DNA of 64,000 nt. It comes from Deltaproteobacteria bacterium UBA4427 (GTDB lineage: Bacteria; Myxococcota_A; UBA9160; UBA4427). A program made the position numbers and the translations under genes. This document shows, piece after piece, positions 34,738-43,841 of this stretch (position 1 is the first letter of the stretch; each line of letters begins with the position of its first letter). Location of the stretch: NCBI GenBank assembly GCA_002390675.1, contig DGPZ01000003.1, forward strand, positions 334-64,333, in the 5' to 3' direction. Below the pieces are notes generated by a model. The model saw only the letters and a program-made list of their open reading frames with translations. It did no database searches and was not told the origin of the DNA.

Positions 34738-35330
34738 CCAAAGGCTCGCAAGCCGAAGAAGACGCCACCGATCATGACGGCCAGGAGTGTGCCTAACTCG
34801 TTGTTGTCGGAGTAGCGGTCGAGCCTCCATTTGGAATCTCCAGAAGCCGGAGCCTCGTCTGATTCGGGAATACTGCTCGAAGCATCGCTCCAGGCTGTCC
34901 ATCGCGGCCAAAGCGCCGGCACCGCCGTGCGATATCGATCAAACCGCTCGCCGTAGCGAGACGCCAATCGACTGCTCTCGACTTCTTCCTTGCGCGGGAA
35001 ATAGTACCCGGCGAACCACGGCCAAAATGCGAGAAGCGCTAGCACGCTCAGAAAACCGCCGATCGCGATCGCGAATCCGGTCCCGATCAAGATCGTGCCC
35101 AGGTAGAGCGGGTGCCGCAAATAGGCGTACGGTCCGGTGGTCGTCAAATCGTCGTTCTTGACGAGATGCCCAGCGCCCCACCCTCGAAGCAATGTCCCAG
35201 CGATCCATAACGGTGCCGCAAACCCAAAAGAACGCGCGTCGGGCGAATACGTCGCCAGGATCACCAGTCCGATCACATAGAGCGGAAGGAAGCGCGCCTT
35301 GAAGTTCTTGAGGCGGACGGGATTCCGCAT
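34725..35330 (-). CDS. ICMT/PEMT-family membrane methyltransferase
   Basis: A 201-residue membrane protein of the isoprenylcysteine/phospholipid methyltransferase group. Four hydrophobic helices are seen, with the family signature LTTTGPYAYLRHPLYLGTIL and a later EEVESSRLASRYGERFDRYR block that binds S-adenosylmethionine in relatives. The last 45 residues, after ALWPRWTAW, are a tail with another hydrophobic stretch (LGTLLAVMIGGVFFGLRAF). The substrate is unknown: bacterial members are not protein prenylation enzymes in general. It overlaps the kinase-fold gene. Confidence 0.82.
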   Translation of the reverse strand: MRNPVRLKNFKARFLPLYVIGLVILATYSPDARSFGFAAPLWIAGTLLRGWGAGHLVKNDDLTTTGPYAYLRHPLYLGTILIGTGFAIAIGGFLSVLALLAFWPWFAGYYFPRKEEVESSRLASRYGERFDRYRTAVPALWPRWTAWSDASSSIPESDEAPASGDSKWRLDRYSDNNELGTLLAVMIGGVFFGLRAFGWAA

Positions 35331-35455
35331 GGCTCTACGCTAATCCCCGTGGCCCGAAGGGGCAACGCCAAGAAGAGAGGCGGTCATCCGCACCAGTGGC
35401 TGGCTCGGCAGGCCGGTTGTGACGGTCCGCCTCCAATGCCGACTAATGATCCGCG

Positions 35456-35890
35456 CTAATGATCTAAGTCGTCCGATTTCAGCGAATGCGACTGGCCCTT
35501 GGCGCGCCCTTCGTCGAGCACCATCTCCCAGAGCTCTTCGCGCAGCCGCTCGCGGAATTCCGGATTTACCGGAACCGGGTCGAGGTCGGAGGCGAGGAAC
35601 TCGAGCAGCTCGGGATCGCCCTGGGCGTCTCCCCAATGCTCGTCTAGTGCGGCGACGCCAGAGGACGAGTTCGCCTCAGGAATCGGCACGCGTGCCGCAT
35701 CGATTAGAGACCGCGTGCGCGCAGCTCCCCGAACACCCCGACCCCCTTGAACAATAGGCACAACATTCGACGGCCATTCATCCGTAGTCGATTCAGGAGC
35801 TGAGCGCTCGGGTGTTGCCGGTGCGGGTAAATCATATGGGACCGGCTTCAGCCAGTTCCTTATTTCCTGCCAGATTTTGTCTCGCACCAC
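35456..35890 (-). CDS. Hypothetical acidic protein
   Basis: Not recognised. The 144-residue product has a short amphipathic start (KIWQEIRNWLKPVPYDLP), a Pro/Ser/Arg-rich middle, and an acidic C-terminal part with a helix pattern EFLASDLDPVPVNPEFRERL and REELWEMVLDEG. That block resembles short tails seen in small myxobacterial proteins, but I cannot name a family. No signal peptide or membrane helix. It ends 125 bases before the methyltransferase start on the same strand. Codon use fits its neighbours, so it is likely a real gene. Confidence 0.5.
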   Translation of the reverse strand: MVRDKIWQEIRNWLKPVPYDLPAPATPERSAPESTTDEWPSNVVPIVQGGRGVRGAARTRSLIDAARVPIPEANSSSGVAALDEHWGDAQGDPELLEFLASDLDPVPVNPEFRERLREELWEMVLDEGRAKGQSHSLKSDDLDH

Positions 35891-36156
35891 GAGTGACCTA
35901 CCTCCATGAGGTCGACGAGGTGCGCCGTATGCGCCTCATCGATCTCAAATATTTATTCGGTTTTCGGACCCGAATTCGGAGCCGCAGTCGCGATTCCGAT
36001 ATCTGATGTCATCTCAAAGTGGTCAAAGCACCCATCTTGTGTCAGAAACGAACCAATTAATCCCATCGATCAGAATAGATTCTCAAAAATGATCCCTGCA
36101 GGCAGTCGATTTGAAGTGCGGCGGGTTCCCACGAGGGAGTCATCAGGCCCCTGCGG
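35891..36156. other. Intergenic region after the TetR gene
   Basis: About 266 bases that are more AT-rich than their surroundings in the middle (35940-36080). No gene, terminator or repeat is convincing here. Confidence 0.35.
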
Positions 36157-36849
36157 CTAGGTGGGGCCCGACAGACCTCTTACGAGTAACTCGATCAACG
36201 CTTCACAGGTTCGCTGTAATTCCTCACCTGGCGGAATCCGCGTGTAGACCCCGAATAGACTGGTCATCAAAACGAGTGCGACCTGCTCCGGCGGGAGATC
36301 ACTCTTCACCTCACCTCGATCGAAAGCGTTTCGAAGGTGGCTCGCCAGCTCATCCGAGAGGCTTGGAATGTTCTGACTTGGATCCTGAACATCGTAGGGG
36401 CGCCGAACGTAAAGAGAGAGCATTTCGCCAAGTAGGTCCGCTTCTCCAACCAGGCTGTGTTCATCGAGGATCGCTTCGTTCACGCGCATCAGGAGCTCCC
36501 TCAGCGACGGATTCGACTCGTCGAGAACGGCGACTCGTCGGGCCACCCGCGCACTGATGCGCCGGGCTAGCTCGATCAAGACATCATCCTTGGTCGCGAA
36601 GTGGAAGTAGAACGTTCCTCGCGCCACCCCGGCGGCTCGTGCGATACGGTCGATCTGCGAGGCGCCTACGCCGACCTCGCGAAATTCTCTCAATGCCATC
36701 TCGAAGAGTCTTTCCCGCGTCTCGGCACGCTTTCGCGCCCTCAGGCCCTCTTCTCGCGAAGCGGGCCTATTCGCGTCGTCTCCCGAGAGGTTCCTACTAC
36801 CCCCTGTGATGGAACGGGATGTACCGATGGTTGGCGGAAGGCTGCCCAT
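36157..36849 (-). CDS. TetR/AcrR-family transcriptional regulator
   Basis: DNA-binding repressor type. The 230-residue protein has about 40 disordered N-terminal residues, then the HTH domain (ETRERLFEMALREFREVGVG, IDRIARAAGVARGTFYFHFATKDDVLIEL, about 43-92). The C-terminal ligand-binding helices follow. The target and ligand are unknown: no exporter or enzyme is divergently placed beside it. The palindrome at 36870-36885 just upstream suggests autoregulation (inference). An ATG about 25 codons further in could be the start instead. Confidence 0.9.
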   Translation of the reverse strand: MGSLPPTIGTSRSITGGSRNLSGDDANRPASREEGLRARKRAETRERLFEMALREFREVGVGASQIDRIARAAGVARGTFYFHFATKDDVLIELARRISARVARRVAVLDESNPSLRELLMRVNEAILDEHSLVGEADLLGEMLSLYVRRPYDVQDPSQNIPSLSDELASHLRNAFDRGEVKSDLPPEQVALVLMTSLFGVYTRIPPGEELQRTCEALIELLVRGLSGPT

Positions 36850-36869
36850 GCCGAGGGATTAAGAAACTG

Positions 36870-36885
36870 GCTGACGTTTGTCAAC
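36870..36885 (-). promoter_or_regulatory. Possible promoter and palindrome upstream of the TetR gene
   Basis: On the minus strand TTGACA (36884-36879) is a good -35 box, and TTAAT at about 36862-36858 a weak -10 with a short 15-base spacer. The palindrome TGAC-GTTT-GTCA (36872-36883) covers the -35 box, which would suit a repressor site. Short, so chance is possible. Confidence 0.35.
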
Positions 36886-37327
36886 CAAAAATACCCCCCG
36901 GGAACCGGTGGCCGCCCGACGGGTTGTATGAAACACGACGCTGGATGCAGTCTCGTCTGACGGGCTGTCGGGTGAGGCCCCACTTGTGCGGAAACTTCTC
37001 GCGGGTCGCAAATGGCCTCAACTGCGGCTCGCCCACGATTGCACCTGCAGTGTCTCGGCGCCGGATCAAACTTCCAGACCGCGCCAAGTCGCTAACCGGC
37101 AAGCTATCGAAGGGGCAATCGAACGAAGCCCAGCGGGACCTTCCTCGGCAACAGTCGTCCATCACCATCGAGGCGGGTGATGGACGGCTGTCGAGGCCGG
37201 TCGGGCCCGGCAGAGCCCGAGCCGCGGGAAGGTCCAAACGGAAAGGGTCGGAAGGTGAGCGAGGCTTGAACTTGGACGCAGACCCTGCCCGGAATCCGTG
37301 TTCTTCTAAAGCAAACAGAAGGGAATA
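36886..37327. other. Gene-free stretch with a 15-base-pair hairpin
   Basis: About 440 bases between the TetR promoter and the sigma factor gene. I see no gene on either strand, including no anti-sigma factor. A strong inverted repeat, CAGTCGTCCATCACC (37152-37166) and GGTGATGGACGGCTG (37176-37190), forms a 15-bp stem with one G-T pair and a 9-base loop. There is no U-tract. It lies about 140 bases after the sigma gene ends. Confidence 0.5.
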
Positions 37328-37927
37328 TTAAGGGCGGAGTAATCCCTCAAGGCCGGGTGTGCCCGCCGAAATAGCTCGCCGCATCCGATAGAGATTCGCT
37401 TTCACGGCGTCCTCGCTCTTACCGAGCGCGGTCGCGATAGCCCGAATGGGCTGCTGCCGAAGATGCTTAAGATGGAAGATCCGGCGCTGTAAAGGCGTCA
37501 GATCATTCGCGATCACGTATTCGCACCGACCTAACACTCGTCGCGCATCGACGGTCTCATCCGCGAAGGGACCCTGCGCTTGAATATCGAGGGCACCGCC
37601 CTCTTCGAGAGGCTCAAGCCGCGGACTCGGCCGCCGGAAGCGTCGGTTCACCTTGTTGCGCGTGACACCAAAGATCCAAACCAAGAGTGCGGATTCGCCC
37701 TTGTAGGAGCCAAGCGCCGACATCAAGGTCATGAAGACCTCTTGCGCAACATCCTCTGCTTCTCCGGGGTCGTTCAGTCGCTTCAAAGCAAAGCGATAGA
37801 CACGCGGAAAATAGGTTTCGTAGAGAAGGTCGAAATGTTCTCGACTACCGGCCAAGATCTGTTCAACGAGCTCTTGGTCGGAATCCCAGGCCTTTTTGGT
37901 CTGATTAGTCTGGTGATCTCTTTGCAC
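37328..37927 (-). CDS. ECF-type sigma-70 family RNA polymerase sigma factor
   Basis: Two-domain sigma factor. GTG 37927, with GAGGAG seven bases upstream, gives 199 residues; the open frame to 38011 adds residues without homology. Region 2 spans about 20-90 (FDLLYETYFPRVYRFALKRL, EAEDVAQEVFMTLM, VWIFGVTRNKVNRRFRR). Region 4 lies near 140-190 (LTPLQRRIFHLKHLRQQPIR, ATALGKSEDAVKANLYRMRR). No anti-sigma gene adjoins it. Its regulon is unknown. Confidence 0.9.
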   Translation of the reverse strand: MQRDHQTNQTKKAWDSDQELVEQILAGSREHFDLLYETYFPRVYRFALKRLNDPGEAEDVAQEVFMTLMSALGSYKGESALLVWIFGVTRNKVNRRFRRPSPRLEPLEEGGALDIQAQGPFADETVDARRVLGRCEYVIANDLTPLQRRIFHLKHLRQQPIRAIATALGKSEDAVKANLYRMRRAISAGTPGLEGLLRP

Positions 37928-38376
37928 GATTATGCTCCTCGATTTCGGCGAGGTGTCGCGCGGACGCTCCAAGCGCCGACCACATTCCGGGTGCCGAATA
38001 CCTCGACGCACGAATCGCGTTCAGTCGCTTGATCAGATCCGATCACCCTGTTCGCTTCCACATGATTCCAGCAGGTCCCTGAACTCCTGCTGGGTGGTCG
38101 CGATTGATCGAACCTTTTGTCCACTCGAACTCGCCGAGCTTTTTGGCTTTTCAAAAGTCAGTCCAGTCACCCGGACACAGTCCATGATATAAGCAAGCTA
38201 CGTGCCAGCCCACCCTCAGGTGCGCCTTTCCCTCTAAGTCACTGAATTCGCACGGGCGTGACTCCGATCACCGAAAACCTCGGAATGCCCCAACACCTTG
38301 AAAAATGGAAGTTTTTTGCCCATTCCGGAGAGCATCCTCCTCATACCCAACTTTCTGCCGCTTTCGATTCGGATCT
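37928..38376. other. Intergenic region between the lipoprotein gene and the sigma factor gene
   Basis: About 450 bases with no convincing gene. CGGAATG (38281-38287) and CATTCCG (38321-38327) can pair; read on minus they are followed by AGGTTTTC, so this may be a weak terminator of the ppdK operon. The sigma promoter should lie near 37940-38180 but is not clear. Confidence 0.35.
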
Positions 38377-38886
38377 TCAGACCTTCCCGGGAACCAGGAA
38401 CCAACGCCCCTCCTGCCAGCGCCACTCGTCCTTCCGAGCAAGAGAAGTATTCCACCAGCGCAACGGAAGGTCGTTTCGGCCAACGAATCGAAGGTCGAGC
38501 ATAAGGTTGCCGGTCTCGGATATCTCGACACCCAAAAGCTCGACGCGCGTCGGTCGGTTGTATCGAATATTGGCCCGGTCGAGCGCATCAACCAGCGCCG
38601 CGTAGTAGTCCGAGTACGAGGCCACATCGGGAAAAAATTGCCGAACGCTCGGGTCCTCGAAGGTCGCACGTGAGTTGAAGCGCCGACTCGTAATCCGGCC
38701 ATAGAAAATCTCAGAAAGCGGCAATAGCTGCGAAACCGCTTCCGCCGGCAAAGCCGCCGCGATCTCGGTCCGCTCCGTATCCGTTAGATCATCGCCCCAG
38801 GATCCGACCGGCCCCGAGTTCGCACAGCCGGTCCCAATCAGAACGAGTGCAAGGAGCAATCTTTGCGGCCGTGGCAAACGACTCAA
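38377..38886 (-). CDS. Probable lipoprotein of unknown function
   Basis: Not recognised. The 169-residue product has a basic start and hydrophobic segment (RLLLALVLIGTGCANS) with Cys at about 21; the -3 position is Gly, so the lipobox is imperfect. The body has charged helices (DTERTEIAAALPAEAVSQLL, ASYSDYYAALVDALDRANI) and a C-terminal Trp-rich strand region (LRWWNTSLARKDEWRWQEGRW). Such Trp-rich tails occur in SnoaL/NTF2-like folds, which is a guess. It overlaps the ppdK stop by 4 bases and so is co-translated with it. Confidence 0.65.
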   Translation of the reverse strand: MSRLPRPQRLLLALVLIGTGCANSGPVGSWGDDLTDTERTEIAAALPAEAVSQLLPLSEIFYGRITSRRFNSRATFEDPSVRQFFPDVASYSDYYAALVDALDRANIRYNRPTRVELLGVEISETGNLMLDLRFVGRNDLPLRWWNTSLARKDEWRWQEGRWFLVPGKV

Positions 38887-41795
38887 TCGGATTCTCCCTC
38901 AGATTGTTCTGCTACCGCAGCCTGAGCGGCAGCGAGTCGAGCGAGTGGAACGCGGTACGGCGAACAAGAGACGTAGTCGAGACCGACCTCGGCGAAGAAG
39001 CGAACACTTGCGGGGTCACCACCATGTTCGCCGCAAACGCCGAGCTTCAAATCAGGTCGTGTCTGCCGCCCTCTCTCGACGCCCATGCGAACGAGCTGCC
39101 CGATTCCCTCGGTATCGATCGAGACGAAGGGATCGGCATCGAGCAGACCACTCTCGACGTAGTCCGGCAAGAAATTGCCAGCATCGTCGCGTGAGAGCGC
39201 GTAGCCCATCTGAGTGAGGTCGTTCGTGCCAAAAGAGAAGAAGTCCGCATACTTCGCGATCATGTCTGCCGTGAGCGCGGCGCGCGGCACTTCGATCATG
39301 GTGCCGATGATCGGCTTGACCCGCGTGCCTGGGTTCTCTCGACGCACTTCGGCGATCACGTCCTCGGCCAGCTTTCGCATACGCTGGAGCTCGGCCTCGT
39401 GCGAGACGAGTGGAATCATGATCTCTGGCTTCACGCGAACGCCGTCCGCCGACGCATTCACGGCGGATTCGGTGATCGCCCGGACCTGCATGGCGTAGAT
39501 CTCGGGGTAGGTGATTCCGAGACGACACCCACGATGCCCGAGCATTGGGTTGAACTCGTGCAAACTCTCGAGCGCGTGCCGGATATCCCCAAGCGAGCGC
39601 CCGAGACTGTCGGCAACCGTCTGAATGTCTGCTTCCGAGTGCGGAAGGAACTCGTGAAGCGGAGGATCAAGCAATCGAACCGTGACCGGCAGCCCGTCCA
39701 TCGCACGAAAGATTCCCTCGAAGTCACTTCGCTGCATGGGCAGCAGCTTCGCCAGTGCCTCTTCACGACTTCGGACATCGGTGGCCAGAATCATCTGTCG
39801 CACGACGAGAATCCGCGCCGGCTCAAAGAACATGTGCTCGGTTCGGCAGAGCCCAATGCCTTCCGCACCGAAGGAACGCGCGACTTTCGCGTCCTGCGGA
39901 GTGTCGGCGTTCGTGCGAACACGCAGCTTTCGCACCTTGTCGGTCCACTTCATGAGTTCGGTAAACGCGCCGCCCAATTCTGGCAGCACCGTCGCGGCCT
40001 CACCGAGCATGACCTCACCGGTCGAACCGTTCAGCGTCAGGATGTCGCCTTCGCGAACGATATCGTCGCCAATGCGCATCACGCCCTGTTCGTAGTTGAT
40101 CGCCAGCGCGCCACAGCCCGCGACGCAACATTTGCCCATACCCCGCGCAACAACCGCCGCGTGAGACGTCATGCCGCCCTTCGCAGTCAGGATGCCTTCG
40201 GCCGCATTCATCCCAACGATGTCTTCGGGGGAGGTCTCGATGCGAACGAGGATGACCTTCGCGCCACCCTTTGCCTTCGCCTCCGCACCCTCTGCCGAGA
40301 AGACGACTTCACCGACCGCTGCCCCTGGAGATGCGGGCAAACCTCGCGCGATGACCGGCGGAGCCTTTGATGGATCGATCGTCGGATGCAGGAGCTGGTC
40401 GAGTGAATTCGCGTCCACGCGCTGGATCGCTTCTTTTCGGGTGATCAGCTTCTCTCTTGCCATGTCGACGGCAATCTGAACTGCAGCGCCCGATGTTCGT
40501 TTTCCTGCGCGCGTCTGCAGCATCCAGAGCACTCCGTCCTGGATCGTAAACTCGATATCTTGCATGTCGCGGTAATGCTTTTCGAGGCGCTTGTAGATCT
40601 TGACGAGTTCCTTGTATGCCTTCGGCATCTCGCCTTCTAGGGTCGGTAGCTTTTTCGTATCCTCGACGCGGCTCTCCTCGTTGATCGGCTGAGGCGTGCG
40701 GATCCCAGCGACAACGTCCTCGCCTTGGGCATTCTTCAGATATTCGCCGTAGAAATTGCGCTCTCCCGTCGCCGGATTCCGCGTGAAGGCCACGCCCGTC
40801 GCACAGTTGTCACCCATATTTCCGAAGACCATGGATTGGACATTGACCGCCGTCCCCCAATCATCCGGGATATCGTTCAGGCGGCGATACGCGATTGCTC
40901 GCGCATTCTCCCAAGAGCCGAACACGGCACCTATTGCACCCCAAAGCTGTACCTGGGGATCCTGCGGGAACGGCGCCTGAGTCGCCTCTTGCACGATTTC
41001 GAGATAGTCACGCACGACTGCGCGCAAGTCCGAGCCCGTGAGATCCGTGTCGTCCTGTACTCCGCGAGCTTCTTTAGCGACATCTAAACGATGCTCAAAG
41101 CGGTCATGAGGAACGCCTAACACCACGTCGCCGTACATTTGAATAAATCGGCGATAGCTGTCGAAGGCAAAACGCTCGTCCGCCAGCTTGGCGAGGCCCA
41201 CAACCGTGTCGTCGTTGAGGCCGAGATTTAGGACGGTGTCCATCATCCCCGGCATCGAGGCGCGTGCGCCCGATCGGATAGAGACGAGCAGAGGCCGCTC
41301 TGGATCCCCGAAGCGCAGGTCCATCAACTGCTCGACATTCGCCAGAGCCGTCAGCACATCCGCCTTCACTTCCGGCGGCAGCTTCTGCCCACGGCGATTA
41401 AAGTCCGCGCAAACGTCGGTCGAGATCGTGAAACCGGGAGGCACAGGAATACCCAGGGAGGTCATCTCCGCCAGGTTCGCGCCCTTCCCGCCCAAGGTTT
41501 CCTTCATCCCGGCATGGCCGTCGGCTTTGCCTCCGCCGAAAAAGAAAACACGTCTCTGACTTGCAGCCTTCGCGGCAGCGGCCTTAGCGATCTTCGACTT
41601 CGCCGAAGCTGGCTTCGGTGTAGAAGCTTTCTTGGCCATAGCCTTTTTGGCTCGGGTCTTTTTGGCCGGTGCTTTTTTGGCGACGGTCTTCTTCGCGGCG
41701 GCTTTCTTATTCGCCGACTTCTTTGCGACCTTTTTAGCTGCCGGTTTATTCTCTGCCGCCTTCTTAGACCGGGCCGTGGCCTTCCGCGCGCTCAA
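38883..41795 (-). CDS. ppdK: Pyruvate, phosphate dikinase with a Lys/Ala-rich N-terminal tail
   Basis: Interconverts pyruvate, ATP and phosphate with phosphoenolpyruvate, AMP and pyrophosphate. Enzyme homology begins near residue 82 (RVFFFGGGKADGHAGMKETLGGKGANLAEM) and covers the ATP-grasp, the swivelling His domain (GGMTSHAAVVARGMGKCCVAG; catalytic His near 550) and the TIM barrel (DPPLHEFLPH, MIEVPRAALTADMIA, GVCGEHGGDPASV). Before it lie about 80 residues of AAKK-type repeats, like histone H1 or AlgP tails. The tail is in the same frame and follows the ATG at 41795, which overlaps the glyS stop by 4 bases. The total is 970 residues against about 880 normally. Confidence 0.96.
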   Translation of the reverse strand: MSARKATARSKKAAENKPAAKKVAKKSANKKAAAKKTVAKKAPAKKTRAKKAMAKKASTPKPASAKSKIAKAAAAKAASQRRVFFFGGGKADGHAGMKETLGGKGANLAEMTSLGIPVPPGFTISTDVCADFNRRGQKLPPEVKADVLTALANVEQLMDLRFGDPERPLLVSIRSGARASMPGMMDTVLNLGLNDDTVVGLAKLADERFAFDSYRRFIQMYGDVVLGVPHDRFEHRLDVAKEARGVQDDTDLTGSDLRAVVRDYLEIVQEATQAPFPQDPQVQLWGAIGAVFGSWENARAIAYRRLNDIPDDWGTAVNVQSMVFGNMGDNCATGVAFTRNPATGERNFYGEYLKNAQGEDVVAGIRTPQPINEESRVEDTKKLPTLEGEMPKAYKELVKIYKRLEKHYRDMQDIEFTIQDGVLWMLQTRAGKRTSGAAVQIAVDMAREKLITRKEAIQRVDANSLDQLLHPTIDPSKAPPVIARGLPASPGAAVGEVVFSAEGAEAKAKGGAKVILVRIETSPEDIVGMNAAEGILTAKGGMTSHAAVVARGMGKCCVAGCGALAINYEQGVMRIGDDIVREGDILTLNGSTGEVMLGEAATVLPELGGAFTELMKWTDKVRKLRVRTNADTPQDAKVARSFGAEGIGLCRTEHMFFEPARILVVRQMILATDVRSREEALAKLLPMQRSDFEGIFRAMDGLPVTVRLLDPPLHEFLPHSEADIQTVADSLGRSLGDIRHALESLHEFNPMLGHRGCRLGITYPEIYAMQVRAITESAVNASADGVRVKPEIMIPLVSHEAELQRMRKLAEDVIAEVRRENPGTRVKPIIGTMIEVPRAALTADMIAKYADFFSFGTNDLTQMGYALSRDDAGNFLPDYVESGLLDADPFVSIDTEGIGQLVRMGVERGRQTRPDLKLGVCGEHGGDPASVRFFAEVGLDYVSCSPYRVPLARLAAAQAAVAEQSEGESD

Positions 41796-43165
41796 AGTCC
41801 CGCCTCCAATCGATCCCGGAGCCTATTTGCCAAGCCTTCAATCGGCACGCGTTCCTGGTTCATCGTGTCGCGCTCTCGCACGGTCACGCATCCGTCATCT
41901 TCGGAGTCAAAGTCGTAGGTCACACAGAAAGGCGTGCCGACTTCATCCTGACGGCGATAGCGCCGGCCAATATTTCCGGCATCGTCATAGGAAGTATTAA
42001 ACAGCCCGCAAAGCGTCTTATTCAGCGCCTTAGCCGGCTCAGCCAACTTCTTTGACAGCGGCAGAACCGCCACTTTAATTGGCGCCAGCGTCGGGTGGAA
42101 GCGCATCACAGTGCGCTCTTCGCCGCCCTCGAGCTGCTCGTTGCTATAGGCAGCCACGAGCAATGCCAGGGTCGTGCGATCGATGCCCACTGATGTCTCG
42201 ATACACATCGGCATGAAGCGTTCTTTGGTTTGCTCGTCCGTAATCCCGAGTTCCTTGCCGGAATATTCGGTGTGCCGGGACAGGTCCCAGTCGCCACGGT
42301 CATGAATGCCTTCGATTTCCTGCCATCCAAAGGGGAAGAGGAATTCGATGTCGTCCGCGGCATTCGCATAATGTGCGAGTTCGTCGGCGGCATGAGGACG
42401 GGTTCGCAGGAGCGAATCGTCTATCCCGATATCGCGATGGAACTGGAGACGATATTCGCGCCAATGCTCGAACCACTTCTCCCGCTCAGACGGATGGCAG
42501 AAGAACTCCATTTCGGCCTGTTCGAATTCGCGACTCCGGAACGTGAAGTTCCGTGGCGTGATCTCGTTTCGGAAAGCCTTGCCTACCTGCGCAATGCCAA
42601 AGGGGACCTTCTGGCGAGCCGATTCACGGACTCGCTTAAAACCGCTGAAAATTGGCTGGCAGGTTTCAGGTCGCAAGAACGCAGTGGTCGACTCATCAAC
42701 GGAGGCGCCTAGCTGCGTCGACAACATCAAGTTGAAGTCACGAGCCTCGGTAAAATCGTGGCTTCGGTCGGCGTCTTTCTTGGTCGTCGCCGAGCATTTT
42801 TCGTCCGGGATCTGATCCGCACGAAAGCGTTTGTTGCACCGTCGACAATCGACCATCGGGTCACTGAAATTATCGACGTGACCGGAAGCTTCCCAGGTCC
42901 GCGGATGCGAGATGATGGCGCTGTCGACACCGACAACGTCTTCACGCTCGCGCACCATTCGGCGCCACCAGAATTGCTTCAGGTTATTTTTGAGTTCGAC
43001 ACCCAGCGGGCCGTAGTCCCAAAATCCTGCGATGCCGCCATAGATCTCGCTGGCTGGATAAATGAAACCGCGAGCTGCGCAAAGGGAGACGAGCGTCTCC
43101 ATAGCAAGAGGGTGGCGCTTCCTACCCTCGTCGGAGGAAGAAGCATCTATAGAAGTGTCGGACAT
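41792..43165 (-). CDS. glyS: Glycyl-tRNA synthetase, single-chain class II type
   Basis: Charges tRNA-Gly. This is the alpha2 type found in eukaryotes, archaea and many bacteria, not the alpha2-beta2 GlyQS. The 457-residue protein shows SLCAARGFIYPASEIYGGIAG near the start, FWDYGPLGVELKNNL, the motif 2 region FRNEITPRNFTFRSREFEQAEMEFF, and ETSVGIDRTTLALL near motif 3. The anticodon-binding domain is PIKVAVLPLSKKL and CVTYDFDSEDDGCVTVRERDT. The unit glyS-ppdK-lipoprotein is coupled by 4-bp overlaps. Confidence 0.97.
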   Translation of the reverse strand: MSDTSIDASSSDEGRKRHPLAMETLVSLCAARGFIYPASEIYGGIAGFWDYGPLGVELKNNLKQFWWRRMVREREDVVGVDSAIISHPRTWEASGHVDNFSDPMVDCRRCNKRFRADQIPDEKCSATTKKDADRSHDFTEARDFNLMLSTQLGASVDESTTAFLRPETCQPIFSGFKRVRESARQKVPFGIAQVGKAFRNEITPRNFTFRSREFEQAEMEFFCHPSEREKWFEHWREYRLQFHRDIGIDDSLLRTRPHAADELAHYANAADDIEFLFPFGWQEIEGIHDRGDWDLSRHTEYSGKELGITDEQTKERFMPMCIETSVGIDRTTLALLVAAYSNEQLEGGEERTVMRFHPTLAPIKVAVLPLSKKLAEPAKALNKTLCGLFNTSYDDAGNIGRRYRRQDEVGTPFCVTYDFDSEDDGCVTVRERDTMNQERVPIEGLANRLRDRLEAGL

Positions 43166-43521
43166 GTCGGTTTTTGAGATCCTGATGCAGAAAGACGCTG
43201 GTCGGGGCCCTTCTACTTACGAGTATTTTGATGGCCCAGTGGTTCAACGATTCAGTGATGAAGGTTCGGGCATTTTCATCATGCTCTGCTTCCGCGGGGA
43301 GCTTTGGAGCGAATTCCCCTGCCGAAAAGAAAGCAAACCCCCTCCGTGGATCGGCCGGGTGGCTGGAGCGCCGAAGTATCCCTTATTCCCGTCGAACGGT
43401 CGAGGATGGGAACAAGCTGCAACGAATCGCTGCCTTGGGTAGCCTCACGGATGTCACACGAATCAGGCCGAGGTACGCATGGGCCTCAGCTGCGGCACTC
43501 AAATGAAAGGCGAAAGCGAAA
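43166..43521. other. Divergent intergenic region
   Basis: About 355 bases upstream of glyS (minus) and of the small membrane protein gene (plus). Open frames here lack homology and cross the glyS start. I see no clear promoter motif, repeat or RNA element such as a T-box. Confidence 0.4.
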
Positions 43522-43788
43522 ATGGTCGAAAAGGTAAAGGAGTTCGGGGATGCCCTCGGTGTCGCATGGGCGTTCTTCCAGGACGAATCGGGTCAACTCA
43601 CCCTACTGGCATGCCTTTTCCTGGCGAGCCTCGCACTTGCCACGGCATACCGCTGCTTCCAGGCGATGAAGCCCGCGATCGAAGAGAAGCTTCCCAGCGT
43701 GATCGCTGCCGGATCCGCCGTGACCTTCGTATTCAGCTTCGTCGGCATCTTCTTCCTAGTGCAGGCCGCTTCGCGAATCTCCGGCTAA
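43522..43788 (+). CDS. Small two-helix membrane protein
   Basis: Not recognised. The 88-residue product has two hydrophobic helices (TLLACLFLASLALATAY at about 27-43 and IAAGSAVTFVFSFVGIFFLVQ at about 61-81), joined by a charged loop (MKPAIEEKLPS). The start ATG 43522 has AAAGG about 12 bases upstream. It converges with recO on the other strand. Similar small proteins could be membrane-complex subunits, but no partner is evident. Confidence 0.6.
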   Translation: MVEKVKEFGDALGVAWAFFQDESGQLTLLACLFLASLALATAYRCFQAMKPAIEEKLPSVIAAGSAVTFVFSFVGIFFLVQAASRISG

Positions 43789-43841
43789 GCATTGATGTAC
43801 AAGTTGGCTGGCACCTGAGTCAGGGACTCAGCCTAATTCGG

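Noticed and set aside
36819..37331. Plus-strand open frame of 170 codons in the gene-free stretch
   Set aside because: Composition and sequence are unlike a protein, it has no domain, and it crosses the TetR start and the hairpin.
39399..40370. Plus-strand open frame of 323 codons
   Set aside because: Antisense to ppdK, caused by GC-rich codon bias; no recognisable protein.
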